Assembly: GCA_027475525.1 (NCBI GenBank)
Contig: JAMWFC010000044.1
Span: 745,340-809,339, forward strand
Length of the DNA stretch: 64,000 nucleotides
Direction: 5' to 3'
Source: Macrolepiota albuminosa
Lineage: Eukaryota; Basidiomycota; Agaricomycetes; Agaricales; Agaricaceae
Both the position numbers and the translations under genes were made by a program. Positions within the stretch are counted from its first letter, which is position 1, and each line of letters begins with the position of its first letter. The notes beneath the pieces were generated by a model, which saw only the letters and a list, made by a program, of their open reading frames with translations, did no database searches and was not told the DNA's origin. This document shows positions 13,001-25,338 of the stretch, piece after piece.

Positions 13001-13155
13001 TCCACGTCGTTCTGTGGTCGCTTTTCGTGTGTCGCATGGCCGTTACGAGCTTCGGCACCGTTGACTTTTGGCTGGTCGTTTTCGGCTTCGGCTACGGTAC
13101 TATGATTTCCATTTTGCTTACGCCCTTCCTGCGCATCTGGCTCCGCTTCAACCAT
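10026..13155 (-). CDS. Sec2-type Rab guanine-nucleotide exchange factor
   Basis: Two exons (12239-13155 and 10026-12189, 49-nt intron 12190-12238) encode 1,026 aa. Residues ~55-230 form a long coiled coil with the Sec2/Rabin8 GEF signature DLDDLSATLFGQANTMV followed by AEARLARHE. In yeast this helix pair activates the exocytic Rab Sec4 on secretory vesicles. The splice joins LLNEDS to EPTIRLDLAPSLNWLSRR, a conserved block of fungal Sec2 homologues. Cysteine pairs CALCG and CPNQWC follow and may bind zinc. The C-terminal half is Pro-rich, with PPLP repeats that look like SH3 ligands, then a ~150-residue Glu/Lys-rich tract before a short conserved end. Role in polarised secretion is inferred from the family. 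Confidence 0.88.
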
Positions 13156-14765
13156 GGATTTCTGACTGCCCGAAAGTAACAGTCAAGTAGCAGTAGGTGA
13201 GGATGTCTAGATCATTGATGAGGTGGACACATCTTTGCTACGTAAGCTATCCCTTCTTCAAAAATCCGAATTCCGAAAACCCATGGATAACTGAGTATTC
13301 CCATGAGCAAGCCTCGCAAGGACTTATGGATTAGTTACGTATAATGTGTACATTCACTCATCTCATTCTGCAGTTAATTATATCCAAGATGACCCTGTAG
13401 CATTTGATACTGTGGAATAGTAGTGATTGACTACCGAATCGGGACGAAACCATTATCTTATCAATAGATTTTTATCTATTTTTGTTGCTCGTTTATACGT
13501 TCTGGCAACACTCTCTGCGCGTTGCCTACACGTACGATGAACAAATCTTTTGACAACAACGTTTAGAATAATGAAGAACCATTGGCATGTGCTTGAAATT
13601 TCTATAGCCGATGATGGATTGAAGTGGTAGGTGAACTCCATAGGCTGCGACTGTACATAAGAGTTAATGAGCTTGTTACTCGTTGTAATCACGCACGTGC
13701 TCCATGTCTAGTTGGAATCACCTGCAGGCGGACAAAGTTTAATTGATACCGCTTGAGCTCAAGGATTAGATCAGAAGAAAAGTCTTCGTGGAATGTCGTG
13801 GGTGATGTGATGTTCACACACGAGGCCATCCTCCAAATGACTCTCTGAAAATTGAGGGTCGTAAATGGACGTGGTTTTTTATTAGAGCGTGAACCAAGCG
13901 CACTTTGTGGAACGTGGCCGGACCTGCGTGATTGCGGAGGCAATTTGAGATTGTCAGGAACTTTGAATGACACAAACGGAAGCAAACGGATCGCGGCAAC
14001 TTTACATCCCGATCCCTATTCCTGTCTACTATCCATGCCGCGGTGGTATGTTAACCGTTGCGCCGATACGTGACCTACCCTCGTGGGTATATCCAACAAC
14101 AGTTTCTTCAATGATGTGCCTTTGTTCCATAGTCTACTAACCATCCATCTCATCGCTCTGACAACCATTGTATAATGACGACCGCTTACTGACCGCTTTG
14201 TACTTTGTACTCTTTGACCCAAATGTCTGCAATCTTTTGCAAAACTTCCAAGCGACAATGAAATTCTCGCGGTTCGCTTCTGGTCTCCATTCAGTGAGTT
14301 TAGCGAACCCGAACTTATGGCGAATCGTGAGTTCTTCTCTCGGTTGTTTCTCACAAGGGACTGAGCAGGATGTGAAAAGTACTTATAGTACGTGGTAAAC
14401 GTTCTCATATATTCTGCTTCAGACCAGTCCATTCAGTAGGCGAATTCTGGTCTCAGACGCTGTATGAAATCGTAAGGAAATTGCGTCCCTTGGAAAATCC
14501 AAAAAGACTTTGATCCCACCGATATTTTCCTATTATGGCATCTGCGCCGTCTGTCAAGATGTTTTCAGGGCCGTCTTAAGAAAACACAAGGTAGACACGA
14601 GGTGACAACAACGAATGATTGAATTTTGACAATCTCAAATTGGAAGAACTCTTAGGCCGCTCTCACATACTTTTAAAGCGCTATGGAAAGAGCAGTCTTT
14701 GTCCTTTGCCGCCATCTAACTAACATCGCATATCCCTCTTGCACGAACGAACTTGCACGAACGAA
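13156..14765. other. Divergent intergenic region (1.6 kb)
   Basis: Lies between the starts of the minus-strand Sec2-like gene and the plus-strand HMG gene. Several overlapping short frames on both strands show no domain or splice support. The length would suit a regulated promoter for the transcription factor. Confidence 0.4.
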
Positions 14766-16158
14766 ATGCCCGCTTTTCGTAACGTAATGACTTGCAGATC
14801 CTCTGGGAGGATAAGGGACAGACCTGCGGTGGAATATGATGGTACGTCACTCTTTACTTCTTATTCGCATTACCGTTGAATAGCTAACATATGCATAGAG
14901 AAAGGATGGGAAATCCTTTCAAAATCAGATATATCGCTTAGCATCCCTACCCAACATGAGATGCCATCTCCCCACTCCAGCGCTACATCACCCTCTATCG
15001 CTTCTGTCGACGCTGACTTCGAAATTCATCCCCCGCGCAAATCTAAAGGCAAAGCCAAGGCCACTCATCTGTCTGACGCTGATTACGTTCCCCGCCCGAA
15101 AAACGCTTTCATCATCTTCCGCTCTTTCTTTTACCGGACTTGCGGTGGTAGCGATCAGAACCAAATCAGTGTGGATGCTGGCAAAGCTTGGAGAGCGCTT
15201 CCTGACGAGCAGAAGAAACCATTCCAACTTGCGGCAGACAGAGAAAAACAGGAGCACCAAGTGAAGTTCCCTTACTATACCTATGCTCCGGGTGGCGCTC
15301 TCAGACGGAAAAATTCTGCTGTGAAGAAAAAGAAGACACAATCCTCCGCCAAGAAGTCCCTTGTCAATCTTCCACCACCCCGCCGCGATTCTCTTACTTC
15401 ACGGACGAAGGTTGAGCCGGTTCCTGTCATTATACCCTCGCCTGCACTGCCTTCCCTTGCGCCTCCATCCCTAGTTGTTCCTAGAAACGTTGAAGAGCCT
15501 ACCGTTGAGCTTGCCAACTCGGATGCCGCTTTACAAGGGGAGCCAATCTTAGCTAATTGGTCCTTCGAAACGGCCTTTGTTCCTACTTCCGAGATTCCTC
15601 CCCTGGAGCTGTCCCCTGTAAAATCCGCAGAAAAGGTACGTATTCTTGTTCAATCACATGGAGTATCAATCTGACCTTGTATTTCAGAAATGGAACAAGG
15701 ATATGAAAGGGTTGAAACCACCCTCTTCGTTAAGGCCCCCGAATTTCGACATTAACAATGAGCCGTTCTGCTCCAACTCCGTCTGCGTCGGTAGCTACCT
15801 CGATATACCTGATTCCAATTTCCACTGCAATCACGACAACGAGACGCTTGAGCAGCTCCTTAAGTCTTCCAATTTCTATGCCCTCACACAGTCGCCTTCA
15901 GGGTTCGAAACTTGGGACACGAACAATCCCAAGTCCTTTGGCCCTTTGGAGCTCTCTTATGCCGGTTATCCCGAAATCACCGATGATAATTGGGCAGTTG
16001 ATCTCTCTGTAATGGACGAGGATCTTGCGATGGAAGACCATACGAACTCTGAACGCTCCTTGTTTCCATCTCTGCCTGCCGGTCCTCTTAGAACGCCTAC
16101 TTCTTTCGGCGACTGCGAGATGGATGCGTATGTCGACTACGGCGAATGCGACGTCTAG
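14766..16158 (+). CDS. HMG-box transcription factor
   Basis: Three exons (14766-14841, 14899-15635, 15688-16158; introns of 57 and 52 nt) encode 427 aa. The first 25-codon exon is supported because both its donor (GTACGT) and the downstream AG keep the frame into the later ATG at 14961. An HMG box occupies residues ~89-155: RPKNAFIIFRSFF, then WRALPDEQKKPFQLAA and the C-terminal YAPGG/RRK basic flank, resembling MATA_HMG/SOX-type boxes. Lys-rich motifs after the box probably act as a nuclear signal. The rest is Pro/Ser-rich and acidic, as expected of an activation region. Basidiomycete HMG factors of this type often act in mating or fruiting development, but the specific orthologue was not identified. 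Confidence 0.85.
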
Positions 16159-16661
16159 GTAACCGTCAGACTTTGGCACAGCTTTCTTAACGATTCATCC
16201 ACATATGCACATAACGCTCCCTACGACTTTCAATGACTGAATCATCTGTAAACATACCTTACCCCTGGTGTTACTCCCAACATATCAATCTCATTGTATG
16301 ATACACATCTATGGTAGACATTTACGTCCACTCGTCATCACAAAAACCCTTGTATCTTCACCAAAACATCACTGTACACTTATTGATAAATCATGTCATT
16401 CTAGAATACAGTCTCCTAGAGAATACAGCATCTCCTAGAGAATACAGCCAACAGGCAGTAAACACACAGGTTTCATTCGACAAGCGCTTATGTGCATGTG
16501 GACGGCTTGCCGGCATTTCTGATCATTTAATGCAGGTGACTTACGAACAGCCTCCGCAGCGAATTAAACTGCAGTTATCCCCAGAGCACTGTTATGATGC
16601 AGCTTTCTACCGACCTTTGACCACGATAGCACTGGGAAGAGCCCGACCATTTTTCCATTAA
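16159..16661. other. Intergenic region
   Basis: Probable 3' UTR of the HMG gene and promoter of the EH-domain gene. A short direct repeat (TCTCCTAGAGAATACAG, twice near 16409-16444) is present. No coding signal. Confidence 0.4.
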
Positions 16662-19440
16662 ATGATTGGCGTCAATCCGGGTAACTTCCTCCCAACTGAC
16701 CAGGAATTAGAACTTGTTGCGCAGATTTACTCGCAGGCCGGTTGTTCGCGTCCTGGTCACATTAATGGGGCTACCGTAGTAGAGATGTTGTCTTCTGCGG
16801 TGGTCGATCTCCCACCGCTCGTTCTTACCGCGATATGGGATATTGCGGACGATTCAAAATCGGGGTATCTCTCAGAAACACGTGTAGCTGTCGCACTTCG
16901 TCTCATTGGTTGGGCGCAGAGTGGACAGAAAGTGACCGCTGGTTTGGTGAATGAGTGTGAGGAATATCCAATGATGGGGTTAACTTGAACTAATCGGTTG
17001 TAGGTGGCCCGCCGCCCAGAGTCAGAGGACTCGCTGAGGGCAACACTGTTCCTTTGGAATGGCCTCCATTCACGGAGAGCATGAAAAACGCATCTCAGAA
17101 GCATTTCGAGGCATGTGGTCCCGTCTATGGTCTCCTTGAAGGTGAGCTCTGAATCGCAGTGTAAAGGAGTTGCATGACCATCTCTTCTGGGGTTCCTTTA
17201 TAGGTGACAAGGCAAGGGACGTGTTTATAGTGTTTGATCTGACGCCAAAGGACATCTGGAAGATCTGGTGTGTCTGTTCGCGAATGATGAAGTTTGCCGT
17301 TCAAATTATTTCAAATCAGGGACATTGCAGACACCCAAAGAAGAGGCGCTCTCGACAAATACGACTTTGCGTTGGCAATATATCTCATACAATGCATCCA
17401 AACAGGCCAATTGTCCGCCATACCGCCCACCACGCCTCCTCAAGTTTATGAGCAGATTCGCTCCGTCTCAGACTCGCCGAAATTTCCTCCTCCTCCTTCT
17501 CCGCAAGTCCTGAACCCTCCGGTTCGACCTAGAAAACCGACACGACCACCTCCACCGCCTATAAACACCTTCAAGGTACTTCCGGAGACATCACCTAGAT
17601 CGACTCCATCTACTTCGAATCCCGGTAGATGGAGCGTCAGCCCGTCCACGAAGGCGAATGCTGAAAGGCATTTTGATGAGCTGGACACCTCGAGGGTTGG
17701 ATATATCGAAGAAGGCGTGGTTGCACAATTCATGCGAGGATTTGAACTGATACCAGAGGATTTGGCTTTAATTTGGTGACTCGAATTTATTCCTCGTTTG
17801 AGTCTTCAGCTGATCGCTCTTTAAGGGACCTTTCAGACTTGAATCATGACTATTGCCTCTCCCGTGACGAATTCGTGATTGCCATGCATTTGATTGAACA
17901 GAGAATCAATGGTGTCCAGTTGCCCTCCGTTTTGCCTGCCTCCTTGTTACCCCCTTCGCTAAGAGAACAACCTCCACATAGTGCTTTAAGACCATCAGCC
18001 ACTTCTCCTAACCATATGAAGTCTATGCCCCGAGCCCATAGTAACACGATTAGCGGAAATCCACCATTACCTCCCAAACCCACATACTCAAGCCATCCGA
18101 GTCGCTATTCTGTTCCGGCATCTAAAGGTGTATACTCTTTAAAACTCCTCCGTCTCTTTGTCTGACGCGTGAATAACGAAGATAAGGCAGTATCTCCTAG
18201 ATCACATTTTTCCCTTCAAAACGGATTCCAATCTACTGCGATCCCGGGTATTATTTCTTTGCAGTTCACTTCACTCAGTCATTGATGGTAAGCAATCACA
18301 GAGAAGCTCCTGTCAGCAGTGAACAGCGAGTCTGGGCCTCAGACAATAGATGCCGAACAATATCGAGCCCTTGAGCAGCAGAATGCTTCTCTGTTCTTAA
18401 AGGTCGAAGAGCTCTCAGCCCAAATTTCAGCTCGACAAGGTCCTCACGTCTCGAGCAAACATGTGTCTCTGGAACAGTACCAAGCCTTGGAGGAAAGAAG
18501 TTCTCTGCTGTCAATGAACATCAGGGACCTCACATGTCAGATAGATGTTCTGCGCGACGTTCAATCTCGGAATGAAACTCTCTCTCAAGACAAAGCCCAA
18601 TTACTTGCGAAGATCCAGGAGATGGAGCAAATCACTTCAGACCTGCTACAGTCCAATGAAGCCTATTCAATATTGGGACAACTGGAAGTCGACAACACCG
18701 AGCTCAATCAGCGTGTCTCCGAACTGGAGCAGCTACGTCCACAGTTGGAGGACGCGACAAGGCGTCTCCGCAACGTACTTGAAGAGAACAGGGATCTCAG
18801 TCAACGCCTTCGCGAGGCTCGAGAATCAGCCAAGGCGGAGTCTGTTCGCGCGGCGATGGAGTTACATAACATGAAGGAGAACATGGAGGTTCTGAAGAAT
18901 GACAAGCAAGGGCTGCAGGACCGCGCGGATACCCTTGAACGAGTTATTGTAAAGGCCGCTTCGGTATCTAAAACGATGCCTGAAATGGAGGTCCTGATGG
19001 GTGATATCACACGCGAGAATGAGGCCCTCAAGCAGCGTCTGCGTGAGATGGAGAGCTCTACTGCCAGACTACTTCTTTCGACCAATGGTGAAGCCGAGCA
19101 AGAGAAGCTGCGGAGCACGAATAAACAACTTACCTCTCGAATTCGTGAACTCGAACAGCTCTTAATTCAACTACAGCAATCGAGTGAGGAGATCGAGCTG
19201 CAGAGGGTGTTGAAGGATGTAACGATTGAGAATGATCAGCTGAAGGGCAGTCTTAGGGAGACTGAACTGGAGGTTACACGACTACAGCAGACTGCGCGGC
19301 GGGTGGGGCCACTTGAGGCTGAGGTCGAGGAGCTTAAAGCTGAGATTCGTCGTCTCCACTGCGAGAATGTGCGGGCACAGACTCGGGCGGAGGAATCGCC
19401 GATTGCACCACCAGCGTATGATGACGATTCTTTCCATTAA
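16662..19440 (+). CDS. EH-domain endocytic scaffold (Ede1/Eps15-like)
   Basis: Seven exons: 16662-16956, 17004-17141, 17204-17267, 17320-17775, 17826-18127, 18191-18247 and 18317-19440. They give 811 aa. Three EH domains can be seen. The first starts near residue 10 (WDIADDSKSGYL). The second is around residues 115-205 (FEACGP, GDKARDVF, DIADTQRRGALDKYDFALA). The third is around 280-370 (HFDELDTSRVGYIEE, WDLSDLNHDYCLSRDEFVIAMHLI). EH domains bind NPF peptides of early endocytic adaptors. A Pro-rich linker leads into ~350 residues of coiled coil. Canonical Ede1 is longer and ends in a UBA domain; none is visible here, and the protein ends in SPIAPPAYDDDSFH. The exon 1 donor (GTGAGG at 16957) was chosen because it gives the conserved GP-P motif after the first EH. 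Confidence 0.83.
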
Positions 19441-20755
19441 TGCTTCCCTCTGTCAGTGAGTGATATAAAACTGTTTCATGGCGTCCTCTAACACATCATC
19501 ATTGTAATTAGATTTCCTTCACTCACCTTTGTTTGGTTCGACTTTCACACTTGCTAAGGACATTTCGAAACGTTGAAACTCTGGAAGGGTCGATGTTTTC
19601 ATGGATTTTGGATTGCCAGGTGTTACTATCCTGCATTGTACTCAATTATTGTCTTGTTGTACGTCATAATCAGTATGTTTTGAGAAAGCTCAGATCTCCG
19701 TCTAGAACATGCAGCGGGTGAAATAGAAAGAGATTTCTATGGAAATGCTTGTAATGCTCCTTACATGGCACGACCCCCAACAGGCACTGCCTCGAATGGC
19801 TATGACGCTTATAGATATACCTTGCTTTTTCGTGAAAGGAGGATAGACTACATATTCCCCTGTGCTCGAAATTCGCTCCTCGAGATACACAAACGAATCT
19901 TCGCTGGTGGAGTAGGGAAATCTTCCATTTGATCTGATTTGCTCCATTGACAAAGATTTTACGGTTGACGCGGGTACTCTAGATCTGTTTTGTGATGTCT
20001 ACTGGCGATAGATAGGATATCAACAACTTGTTTCTCCCAACTACGGCGCTTGATTATGGTCCTGAAGGTACCTCCGATCTTTGGGATCTCGTGTCCATGG
20101 ATGATGTACAGGTCGTTATCATGATATACTCGGTCATCGTCTTCTTTCAAAACGATCAAGAAATCTAATCGCTCCCCCTCGAAACAACGCAAATCACAAA
20201 AACCCGCCTCGCATCATGAGTGAACAAGTGCGATCATCTCCAGAAACAGAGGTTTCATCCGGAAAAGGGGGTAGTTTATGAATTGTCTAAAGCAAGGACC
20301 AATGCGTCATAGCGGTTGGATGAACTTGTGCGTTGGGCATGATGTACCCTATAGAACAACAAAGTAGGAAGAAGCAGGGGTTCTGGATTCTGTGTTGCTT
20401 TAACATCAGCCCGAACCTGGGCGCGAAATCTAACCAAATCCTAAGTCAATGTATCGATATATTAATGGATACATGAAATGGTCCATGGTCATGGAAATTA
20501 TGAGTGCACATCCAGGATGAGATTCCTGGTAAGAAGCTACGACTATGTAGAATGTAGGTAACTAGTATAAGTTAGTGGTTAGTGGTGTGGTAGTACAAAG
20601 TCAATGGGAGTCAAGGATGCATGGTACAAATGGTGATGCAGTCATGAAAGTATGAAAGAAGAAAGTCCAACGACTAGTGTCCTGTTGATACATATGAAAT
20701 TTTGAAGTGCGAGGGGGAGACTACTGCGGTTCCAACGAAAGGTTGGGTTGGGTTA
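19441..20755. other. Intergenic region with unsettled short frames
   Basis: On the minus strand, adjacent open frames at 19702-19953 and 19959-20192 could belong to a small gene, but no convincing splice joins them and no family is recognised. The rest is low in coding signal. Confidence 0.35.
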
Positions 20756-21310
20756 CTAATGACTCCGCTCGTGGACCATCATCAAGCCTGGAACGTTCTT
20801 GATCCTGTCAAGGGCGACGGGCTGACGGGGATCAGGCATGGTGGATTGGGCACAACATGCAATATAGGAGAGCTTGAATGTAAAATCAATAACATGTACG
20901 GATTTCCTTTTAAAAGTGAGTCCTACCTGAACGCGAAAGGTACTCGAGTGTCTATTCTTCCGGCAATGAATAGTGTACTTCCATCTACGGAAGGACAGAT
21001 ATATAATTAACATTCGTATTTTGTAAAGCTGAAAGTAGACTCACTGCTCATTAACAAGAGCATCCAGCTCTGATTCTTGGACGCATTCGAGGAGAAATTT
21101 GCGCGTCAATCTTAACAAAAGCTTCATGTCCACTCCATCACTACAGAGGTATGTCTCTGTCAACTCGTATGGCCCAGTCTTCGCATACGTGTTAAAGAGG
21201 AGATTAGGGTGTGTTTGCGGCTCTCCTGATGAGGACTCGATATCATGAGACTTGGATCGAAACTGGCTTTGTCGGATTTTTGAAATGAAGCTGTTGACAT
21301 TCGGAGACAT
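20756..21310 (-). CDS. Unrecognised 146-aa protein, three exons
   Basis: Exons 21045-21310, 20927-20984 and 20756-20872 are linked by GT-AG introns of 60 and 54 nt (donors GTGAGT and GTAGGA, acceptors TAG and AAG). All phases agree and yield 146 aa. Residues 1-88 are mixed charged/hydrophobic with SDGVDMKLLLRLTRKFL; the tail contains a Cys pair (IACCAQ) and ends in MMVHERSH. There is no signal peptide or membrane helix. A TATAAAT element lies about 135 bp upstream of the ATG, followed by a CT-rich leader, the arrangement of a fungal core promoter. No homologous family is recognised. Without splicing the first exon alone would encode 89 aa. Confidence 0.55.
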
Positions 21311-21439
21311 GGCTATTGAAAGAGGATGACGGTTTTGAGGTAGAGCAAGTAGAGGCTAGGCGGAGTTGAGGGAGGTGTTGCAACGAGAGAGGTCGAGGTG
21401 AGAAAAAGAGGGAAGTTGGAAATAGTATAGAGGGGGTCG

Positions 21440-21452
21440 TATGCATTTATAG
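21440..21452 (-). promoter_or_regulatory. TATA box of the 146-aa gene
   Basis: Reading on the minus strand, CTATAAATGC sits about 135 bp upstream of the ATG at 21310 and is followed by a pyrimidine-rich leader (TTTTTCTCACCTCGACC region), typical of a fungal core promoter. Confidence 0.5.
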
Positions 21453-22766
21453 ACTGGTCAATCTCGAACGGGACCTGAGCGGAGTTTACTCGCCTGGTTA
21501 CATCAGCTCAGCGCTGCTCGGAAGTTCACAACAACCGCTCCTCAAGGCAAGTGACCCTTGCCTTTTCGATCCAAGGAATATAGCCTTTGCACAGAAAAGT
21601 CGTATATTTTAACAATGAGCATATATCTTAACCCTGTGGACACCACGCAAAACCTTGATCCTAACCTAAGGGAGGCGGAAAGAAGACATATCCAAAAGTA
21701 TTTCTCAGACGGATCGGTCTTCCCCGTACATGAACATTACAGGAATATGATCGGCCTCGGAGGAGAGATTGCCTCTGTGAGAGAAAAATGACGTGGTTTT
21801 TCCTGATAGAGCTAGTATCACTAGATCGCGCACTTCCAACCTTCGAAACATTCGGCATCTGTTCCAGAATGATTGATGTAGTTTTGTCTGAAACGAGTTC
21901 CATTTCAGAGAACAACGAACAGTCTTTGCCTGCTTCGCACATCAAAATCAATCTCTTGATCAACGTTCAACACATGAGCGTGGGGGTGCGCTAAAAGTAC
22001 ACGAGGCCTGACAATAGAAGTGTTGGAGGTACTTCCATTTTTCCCTAACTTGTTGTAGGCATGTGGTTTACTATGCGGCCTTTCGACGATTCCGACCTTG
22101 ACGCGTCAATAGTGCAAGACGTGCGCGTGAGATCGGACAGGAGACCGGACCGAATGCAGTGTGTGTGGATTTGACAAAAAGCTGAACTTCACTTCGTCGC
22201 CAAGACTACTCAAGTCAGACATAGCCATATTCTAGGGGTCGTTTGTTCCATTCTGTCTGGCCGTGCTAAGTGAAGTGGGACGCATCGCGTTCTCTTACAC
22301 GTACATCCAGGAACAACGGAGATCTGCAACACGTTCGAATAGATAATCCTGATGGAGACATGAAGCTGCTTTTAGTTTAAAAATGCACTGCGCAGCAATA
22401 GACACGGTGATCAGACGACACTCTTGAGTTTGAACACCTGATAATTTTGTCAAACATTGGAATGATCAACAACAATATCAACTTGTTGGCGATATAAAGT
22501 TCGTTGTATGTACATCGAGGGGGAGGGTTGAAGATCCTATCTCTGTTCATCTGATGTGTTCTATCTCTTAATCTGAGCTCCAGAGACCCATGAGTGTCCG
22601 GACCAACGATCATCGGAACTTGGGGTAATGAAAAGGTTTCCACCTTTCGTGATGAACGGTAGAAGTAGACCCGTCCGCGTCGACCGATCAGGAGCAACAA
22701 AGAAGTTTTGAAGTCCATGGTTCAAGTATGTAGAACGACTTTCGATTTTTGAGTTCCCAGGGTCTA
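21453..22766. other. Intergenic region
   Basis: Short frames occur (for example ATG 21615 to 21791 on the plus strand, 58 aa, and several on the minus strand), but none has recognisable motifs. The right end is the 3' flank of RPB10. Confidence 0.35.
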
Positions 22767-23227
<461 letters not shown>

Positions 23228-23670
23228 GACGAGATCTGCCTGTTGCGTGAGTTTTGGAAGAGGAAATGGCTGAAACTTCCCCATTACATCAGCATAAATA
23301 AAACAACAGCAAACAGTCTCCATTTCTCTTTTGGGACAACCATGGGGTGCCCAGAGAGGCCGAGGTCGACTCCTTTCCTTACCATCCCTCGCGATCTTGA
23401 TATATGCTCCAGTTCTTATGTGATACAGTGGAAGGTGAAGCTAGCATAGAGATCGGATTCCTTTTTACGTGCCCATGAAGGAAGAACTGGTTTGCATCTT
23501 CTACTTTGAGATTACGCAGTTCGTATACACGCCGTTATAATAAGTTGTTTCAGGCAGTACTATATTCTGGCGTCATTGGAGAATCACGAGAGGGAAAAAA
23601 AACTCCGCCGATTTCAACTGCGACTCTTGCTAATAAACTTAACTATCCAATACCTTCGCCAGCCTGCACC
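23228..23670. promoter_or_regulatory. Divergent promoter region between RPB10 and dehalogenase
   Basis: 443 bp separate the two start codons, which point away from each other. No clear TATA box was assigned. The region before 23671 is CT- and A-rich, as is common for fungal promoters. Confidence 0.45.
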
Positions 23671-24785
23671 ATGTCCTCCGAACCTCTCAAGTTTTCCGAC
23701 TTCAAATACATGATCTTTGATGTCTACGGCACGTTGGTCGACTGGGAAAGCGGGCTTTATGCTGCATTGCAACCTCTGCTCAGTCGATTTCCGTCAGCCT
23801 CAAAGTGGACCCGCGATGATGCGATACGTGCTTTTGTGTCGGTAGAAGGAGACATACAAGCCCAGCACCCGACCATGTTGTATGCAGACCTTCTCGCAAA
23901 GGCCCATGAGGTGCTTGAAGCGCGTCTAGTCGCTGCAGAGGACGGATCAGAAGGTGAGAAGGATAGTAAAACCCTCGAAGGCACATCTACTACTTCCGCT
24001 GCGAGCATTCCGGATGCTCCTGGGGAGTCGGCATCCACGTCACCCGCAGTCGTCGATAATGAGCATAGGATCTTCAGCGAATCAATCAAGAAATGGGAAC
24101 CGTTTCCAGATAGTGCGAAAGCGCTTGAGGAACTTTCCAAACATTTCCACCTTATCGTACTCTCCAATGTTGACCATGCCTCATTTGCGTATACACACAC
24201 ATACCTCTCTGAGGGTACATCTCCATCATCCACATACGATAACCGTCAAGCGTCGCCACTCTACAGTCGGCCCTCACACAATGCTCACTCACGCGACTTG
24301 TGGTTACCGCGTCTTACCCCCGGCTCCAAATCTCCGTTCTCGCTCATCCTAACAGCGCAGGATACTGGTGCATACAAGCCTGCACATGCAGGTTTCATCG
24401 CTGTACTAGAAGCGATTCGCTCTGAGCCTTACTTACTTGCGACTCCAGGCTCTAATAGTGCTAGCATACCTACTACACTGCCAACACTCGAGGAGATCAA
24501 GTCCAAGACATTGAGTGTTGCACAGAGCCTGACGCACGATCATCGACCAGCGAGGGAACTAGGTATCGCTAGTGTATGGATTGATCGACCGGGTGCATCT
24601 TTGCGCCCTGTAATGTCTGATGATGGTAGGGAATACGGATGGAGCTGGCGTTTTGAGACTCTGGGGGATCTGGTTCGGGCAGTGACTAACGAAACGATGA
24701 TGGTAGGGAATACGGATGGAGCTGGCGTTTTGAGACTCTGGGGGATCTGGTTCGGGCAGTGACTAACGAAACCAAGGACAATTAA
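23671..24785 (+). CDS. Haloacid dehalogenase, type II (HAD superfamily)
   Basis: Single exon from ATG 23671. Motif I FDVYGTLVDWE near residue 13 supplies the aspartate nucleophile, motif II is VLSNVD, the motif III lysine lies in AYKPAH, and ASVWIDRPG is the usual type II C-terminal block. Type II members hydrolyse 2-haloalkanoic acids; fungal relatives are mostly untested. As assembled the frame stops at 24762 because a 77-bp segment (24619-24695) is repeated exactly at 24696-24772 and shifts the frame. Counting one copy only, the frame runs to the TAA at 24783-24785 and gives 345 aa ending in a natural-looking tail. An insertion of Ser/Thr/Glu-rich sequence near residues 90-130 lies in the cap region. 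Confidence 0.9.
24619..24772. repeat. Exact 77-bp tandem duplication in the dehalogenase gene
   Basis: 24619-24695 and 24696-24772 are identical. Removing one copy restores the frame to a plausible stop. It is one of at least 19 tandem duplications in the window that share the same 77-bp period, so an assembly artefact is the likeliest cause. Confidence 0.9.
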
Positions 24786-25338
24786 CATGTACATATGGTC
24801 AAACCACTATCAAGGTCTGGTCCAGATGATGTAGCGCTATACATGGTCGTTGAAATGTCAAGGGTACTTGGTACGCGTCAAGGCACGTGGGACACGTGAG
24901 CAAGGATGCGAATTACATCGTAACCACATCGAGGCGGAACCCCTCAGACTGAGGTGTGTCCCCGTTTTTCATAGTTTTCTCACATTGGATTTAACAGGTC
25001 ATACATCAATACAATCTTTGATACACCGACTGAGTATCTGACATATTGTATTGTACTTTTGATCCTCAACGTATACATTCGTGTCGTCTATACAGCCGGT
25101 CTTCCTGGCCATCCAGTACTAAGAAAACGAAATCATTATGTGCTTTATCCAGATTGGTTCCATGTAGGTTTGGTTTTATTGGCGCGTTTTTTCACGTGCT
25201 TTGTAACTAATGACTCCATCAATAGAAGCAAGTGCATTGATGCAACGTAGCTCACGACGAACCTCACATCAATGAAAAACGATTAGTAAGCCACCAAAAT
25301 AGCCTTCTACTCAGACTACTGCAGGCTTTGCAGGAAAA
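24786..25338. other. Intergenic region
   Basis: About 550 bp between a convergent 3' end and the next start; short unsupported frames only. Confidence 0.4.
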
